From positions 1 to 11,608 of the forward strand of contig JAUHYJ010000055.1 of the NCBI GenBank assembly GCA_030425785.1: 11,608 nt of DNA, written 5' to 3'. The number at the start of each line of letters is the position of its first letter. The stretch's first letter is position 1. Both the position numbers and the translations under genes were made by a program. The notes beneath the pieces were generated by a model. It worked only from the letters and a program-made list of their open reading frames with translations, was not told the origin of the DNA and searched no databases. This DNA is from Acidimicrobiia bacterium (lineage in GTDB: Bacteria; Actinomycetota; Acidimicrobiia; Acidimicrobiales; Ilumatobacteraceae). Below are positions 8,848-11,608 of this stretch, one piece after another.

Positions 8848-9543
8848 GTGCCCGCACCGATCCGGATCTCCGTCGCCGCGTGGGCGCTCGCCTGGGTCGC
8901 CGGCGGGCTCGTCCTCGGCGGCATCGCGCTCTCGGCGATGGGCGCCGACTTCGACGCCGGCCTCACGACCCGTGAGCTCGCCGTCGCCGCCGTGCTGTCG
9001 TGGTCCGCGTTCGCCGTCGCGCTGTGGGTCGTCAGCACACGGGCCGGCACCGGCGATCTGGTCGACGACTACGTGGTGCGGTTCCGGCCGGTCGATCTCG
9101 TCTGGCTGCCGATCGGGGTCGCCGCACAGCTCGTCGCCATCCCGGTGCTGTACTGGCCGCTCCAGCAGGTCTGGCCCGACACGTTCTCCGAGGCGAAGCT
9201 CGAGGAGCGGGCGATCGAACTGGTCGATCGCGCCGAGGCGAGCAGCACGTTCTGGCTCCTCGCGATCGTCGTCGTCCTCGGTGCGCCGCTGTTCGAGGAG
9301 CTCGTCTACCGCGGCCTGCTGCAGCGGTCGTTCGTCGCGTCGTTCGGTCGCTGGCTCGGGGTGGTCGCGGCCGCGGCGTGGTTCAGCCTGATCCACCTCG
9401 CGCCGGTCGAATACCCCGGGTTGTTCGTCGCCGGGCTCCTGTTCGGGGTCGCGGCCGTCGTGGGCGATCGGCTCGGCCCGGCGATGCTGGCCCACGCGGC
9501 GTTCAACGCGACCGGTCTCGCGCTCGCCGCCGGCTGGATCTGA
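8848..9543 (+). CDS. CPBP family intramembrane glutamic endopeptidase (Rce1/ABI family)
   Basis: This 231-residue membrane protein has about six hydrophobic helices (about 8-32, 44-63, 84-103, 134-149, 170-183 and 188-227, the last possibly two). It carries the diagnostic CPBP motifs: FEELVYRG with Glu150, Glu151 and Arg155 (EExxxR), FSLIH with Phe179 and His183 (FxxxH), and HAAFN with His216 and Asn220 (HxxxN). All catalytic positions are intact. Family members cleave prenylated proteins in eukaryotes; bacterial ones act in envelope processing, signalling or bacteriocin immunity. The substrate here is not evident, and no small prenylated or peptide gene lies next to it. GTG at 8848 is the start that places the first helix at the N-terminus. 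It follows DUF3499 by 77 bp containing its own promoter-like elements. Confidence 0.92.
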   Translation: MPAPIRISVAAWALAWVAGGLVLGGIALSAMGADFDAGLTTRELAVAAVLSWSAFAVALWVVSTRAGTGDLVDDYVVRFRPVDLVWLPIGVAAQLVAIPVLYWPLQQVWPDTFSEAKLEERAIELVDRAEASSTFWLLAIVVVLGAPLFEELVYRGLLQRSFVASFGRWLGVVAAAAWFSLIHLAPVEYPGLFVAGLLFGVAAVVGDRLGPAMLAHAAFNATGLALAAGWI

Positions 9544-9565
9544 CCGCCGGAACCCGACCCGGCGG
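9544..9565 (+). terminator. Hairpin directly after the CPBP stop
   Basis: CCGCCGG (9544-9550) and CCGGCGG (9559-9565) form a perfect 7-bp GC stem with an 8-nt loop, starting at the base after the TGA. No T-tract follows, as is common in high-GC actinobacteria. It would separate the CPBP gene from the membrane-protein gene at 9632. Confidence 0.5.
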
Positions 9566-9631
9566 GCCGGCGCCGCAGGCCCCGGTTGACGGGTCCGGGC
9601 GCCGATCTGCTGACACAATGGGCGGTCGCGT

Positions 9632-11608
9632 ATGACGGACCAACTCGATCTCACCGAAGCGACCGATCCGGGCGTCGACGACGGGCTGCCCGACGGCGAG
9701 CTCGACGGCGACCCGACCGGCGAGGTCGCCGCCGCCCGAGACCCGTGGCGCCCGAAGTTCGTCCGTCGCGTCAGGGCCTGGTGGGAGCGGCCGTGGACCG
9801 ACGACCGCATCGTGAGGTTCGCCTGCACCGTCGTGGCGCTCGGCGTCACGACGTACGTGATGATGAACGTCGTCCACCTCAGCCCGCTGCCGGGGCGCGA
9901 CCTCGTCTTCGACGACACCACCCCGACGGGCGGCGACTTCGGCGCCCACGTCTGGGGTCCGGCGTTCCTGCGCGACCACCTGCTCGGATCGTTCCGCCTC
10001 AACGGCTGGTCCATGGACTGGTACGCCGGTCTCCCGGTCTATCGCTTCTACATGGTGCTGCCGGCGATCGGGGTGCTGATCGCTGACACCGTGCTCCCGT
10101 ACGGCGTGGCGCTGAAGCTGGTCTCGGTGCTCGGCCTCGTGACCCTGCCCGCGGCGTGCTGGGCCTTCGGACGGCTCGGCGACTTCCGCTACCCGATGCC
10201 CGAGCTGTTCGCCTTCGCCGGGCTGTCGTTCGCGCTCGACGAGAGCTTCTCGATCTACGGCGGCAACCTCAAGTCGACGATGGCCGGCGAGTTCTCGTTC
10301 TCGATCGCCCTGTCGATCGCCGTGCTCGCGCTCGGGGTGCTCGCCGCCGGGCTCCGGACGGGCAAGTACCGGGTGTGGGCGCCGGTCCTGATCGCCGCCG
10401 CGTGCGTGTCGCACGGCATCGTCCTCATCTACGTGGCGGTCTCGGCGTTGGTCTTCTGCGTGATCTGGATCGACCGCCAGCGCCTCAAGTACGTCCTCAC
10501 GACCGGTCTCACGAGCCTGCTGCTGCTCGCATGGTGGGTGCTCCCGTTCCTCTGGGACCACGACTACCAGACCGACATGAAGTACGGCGCCGAGACCAAC
10601 TGGTGGCAGATGTACTTCCCGCTCACGGCACCGCTCGACTTCGTCATCACGATGCTCGCAGTGATCGGGTTCGGCTTCGCGATCGTCAAGCGCCAACTGA
10701 ACGGTGCGGCCCTCGGCGTGATCGGCCTCGTGTTCGTCGCGTTCGTCTACTTCGCCAAGGACAGCCTCCCCGGGCTCGGCCTGCTCTGGAACCCGCGCGT
10801 GCTGCCATGGCTGTACCTCGTGCGCTACCTGCTGATGATGATCGGCGCGTTCGAGCTGCTCTCCCTGTTCTGGAACGCGATCCGCGACCGGCGGGCGAAC
10901 GCGGAGCCGTCGACGATCGAGTCGACCGCGCTCGCCGCGATCCCGGCCGTGTCGGTGCTGCTCGTGCTCGGCTTCATGTTCCAGGAACTGCCCGGCGACG
11001 GCACCAAGGTGCTCGACGACGGCACGTCGGTGTACGCGTGGGGTCCGATCGCGGCCACGTCGACGAACACCGACGCGCAGGGGGACGGCTGGTCGCGCTA
11101 CAACTTCCTCGGGTACGAGGGTCGCGGCGCCCAGTACACCGAGTACCGCAACGTGGTGCTCACCATGCAGGGGCTCGGCGACGACCCGGCGCACGGTTGC
11201 GGACGAGCCCAGTGGGAGAACAACAGCGACAACGGTCAGTACGGCACGACGATGGCGCTGATGCTCCTGCCGTTCTGGACCGACGGCTGCATCGGCTCGA
11301 TGGAGGGGCTGTTCTTCGAGGCCTCCGGCACGACGCCGTACCACTTCATCGCCACCGCGGCCATGTCCGAGCAGTCGTCCAACCCGGTGCGCGAGCTGCG
11401 CTACACCAACAACGACGCGTCGGTCGGGGTGCCCCAGCTGCAGGCGCTCGGCGTGAAGTACACGATGGCACGGACCGACGCGGCCAAGAACGAAGCCGCC
11501 GCCCACCCCGATCTCACGCTCGTGGCCGAGAGCGGGCCGTGGGAGATCTACGAGGTCGCGAACTCCGACGTCGTGGTGCCGCTCGCGGTCCAGCCGGTCG
11601 TGGTGAAC
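9632..11608 (+). CDS. PTPS-related/GT-C-like large membrane protein (3' end cut by window)
   Basis: The frame is open for 659 codons from the ATG at 9632 to the window end, so the protein continues beyond it. An acidic N-terminus of about 40 residues precedes the first helix (about 62-82). GGDFGAHVWGPAFLRDHLL (100-118) and LNGWSMDWYAGLPVYRFY (123-140) resemble the start of the actinobacterial membrane family named 6-pyruvoyl-tetrahydropterin synthase-related, with Asp102 where GT-C enzymes keep an acidic residue in the first outer loop. GGNLKSTMAGEFSFSIALS (210-228) is another family-like stretch. About ten further helices reach residue 450. The extracytoplasmic part that follows contains LGVKYTMA (606-613) and WEIYEV (637-642), comparable to the first gene in this window. 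Likely a sugar-handling or polyprenol-dependent envelope enzyme; the PTPS name does not indicate pterin chemistry. The ATG is preceded by only a weak GGCGG, and a 5-codon frame overlaps it. Confidence 0.8.
   Translation, partial: MTDQLDLTEATDPGVDDGLPDGELDGDPTGEVAAARDPWRPKFVRRVRAWWERPWTDDRIVRFACTVVALGVTTYVMMNVVHLSPLPGRDLVFDDTTPTGGDFGAHVWGPAFLRDHLLGSFRLNGWSMDWYAGLPVYRFYMVLPAIGVLIADTVLPYGVALKLVSVLGLVTLPAACWAFGRLGDFRYPMPELFAFAGLSFALDESFSIYGGNLKSTMAGEFSFSIALSIAVLALGVLAAGLRTGKYRVWAPVLIAAACVSHGIVLIYVAVSALVFCVIWIDRQRLKYVLTTGLTSLLLLAWWVLPFLWDHDYQTDMKYGAETNWWQMYFPLTAPLDFVITMLAVIGFGFAIVKRQLNGAALGVIGLVFVAFVYFAKDSLPGLGLLWNPRVLPWLYLVRYLLMMIGAFELLSLFWNAIRDRRANAEPSTIESTALAAIPAVSVLLVLGFMFQELPGDGTKVLDDGTSVYAWGPIAATSTNTDAQGDGWSRYNFLGYEGRGAQYTEYRNVVLTMQGLGDDPAHGCGRAQWENNSDNGQYGTTMALMLLPFWTDGCIGSMEGLFFEASGTTPYHFIATAAMSEQSSNPVRELRYTNNDASVGVPQLQALGVKYTMARTDAAKNEAAAHPDLTLVAESGPWEIYEVANSDVVVPLAVQPVVVN

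Noticed and set aside
9549..9591. ECF-type (GGAACC...CGGTT) or TTGACG-based promoter before the terminal gene
   Set aside because: The GGAACC to CGGTT gap is 28 bp and the TTGACG to CACAAT gap is 22 bp, both outside usual promoter spacings.
9503..11506. 667-codon open frame on the minus strand opposite the terminal membrane protein
   Set aside because: Its translation is rich in Arg, Glu, His and Asp with no domain or membrane pattern, while the plus-strand frame gives a coherent membrane protein. It is a GC-bias shadow.

Overview
The window is strongly GC-rich, with dense GTG/ATG-started genes and third positions almost all G or C. Gene content (a DUF5719 protein after a WbbL-like family 2 glycosyltransferase, a DUF3499 protein, and a PTPS-related membrane protein) points to an actinobacterium. 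The overall protein flavour suggests class Acidimicrobiia, perhaps an Ilumatobacter relative. That placement is inference; no rRNA or tRNA gene is present to confirm it.

Layout. Positions 1-5031 (+) are a tightly packed envelope operon. It holds the 3' part of a large glycosyltransferase fused to a polytopic membrane region (1-3117), a secreted or anchored DUF5719 protein overlapping it by 4 bp (3114-4556), and a small membrane-anchored thioredoxin-like protein (4585-5031). Positions 5048-8322 (-) face this operon and hold an APC-superfamily permease (6310 to 5048) downstream of the AAA+ membrane protease gene ftsH (8322 to 6352), probably one transcript. A divergent intergenic region of about 220 bp carries a short direct-repeat array (8431-8510). 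After it, on the + strand, come a DUF3499 small Cys protein (8546-8770), a CPBP intramembrane metalloprotease (8848-9543) and a large PTPS-related/GT-C-like membrane protein (from 9632) that runs off the window end.

How the genes fit together. The glycosyltransferase fusion, the DUF5719 protein, the thioredoxin-like protein and the terminal membrane protein all look like cell-surface assembly functions. The first and last genes share a GT-C/YfhO-like extracytoplasmic signature, an LGV[RK]Y motif followed by an I[FY]E motif. DUF5719 and DUF3499 genes usually sit close to a WbbL-type glycosyltransferase in actinobacteria. Here an oppositely oriented ftsH-permease block lies between them.

I found no mobile element, CRISPR array or obvious defence system. 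The most notable non-coding structures are the 12/22-bp-phased repeat array between ftsH and the DUF3499 gene, the 17-bp-phased CCGACAC repeats with hairpins before the CPBP gene, a hairpin covering the permease ribosome binding site, and three genes whose start codons lie 6-8 nt after a TANNNT -10-like hexamer, as in leaderless transcription.
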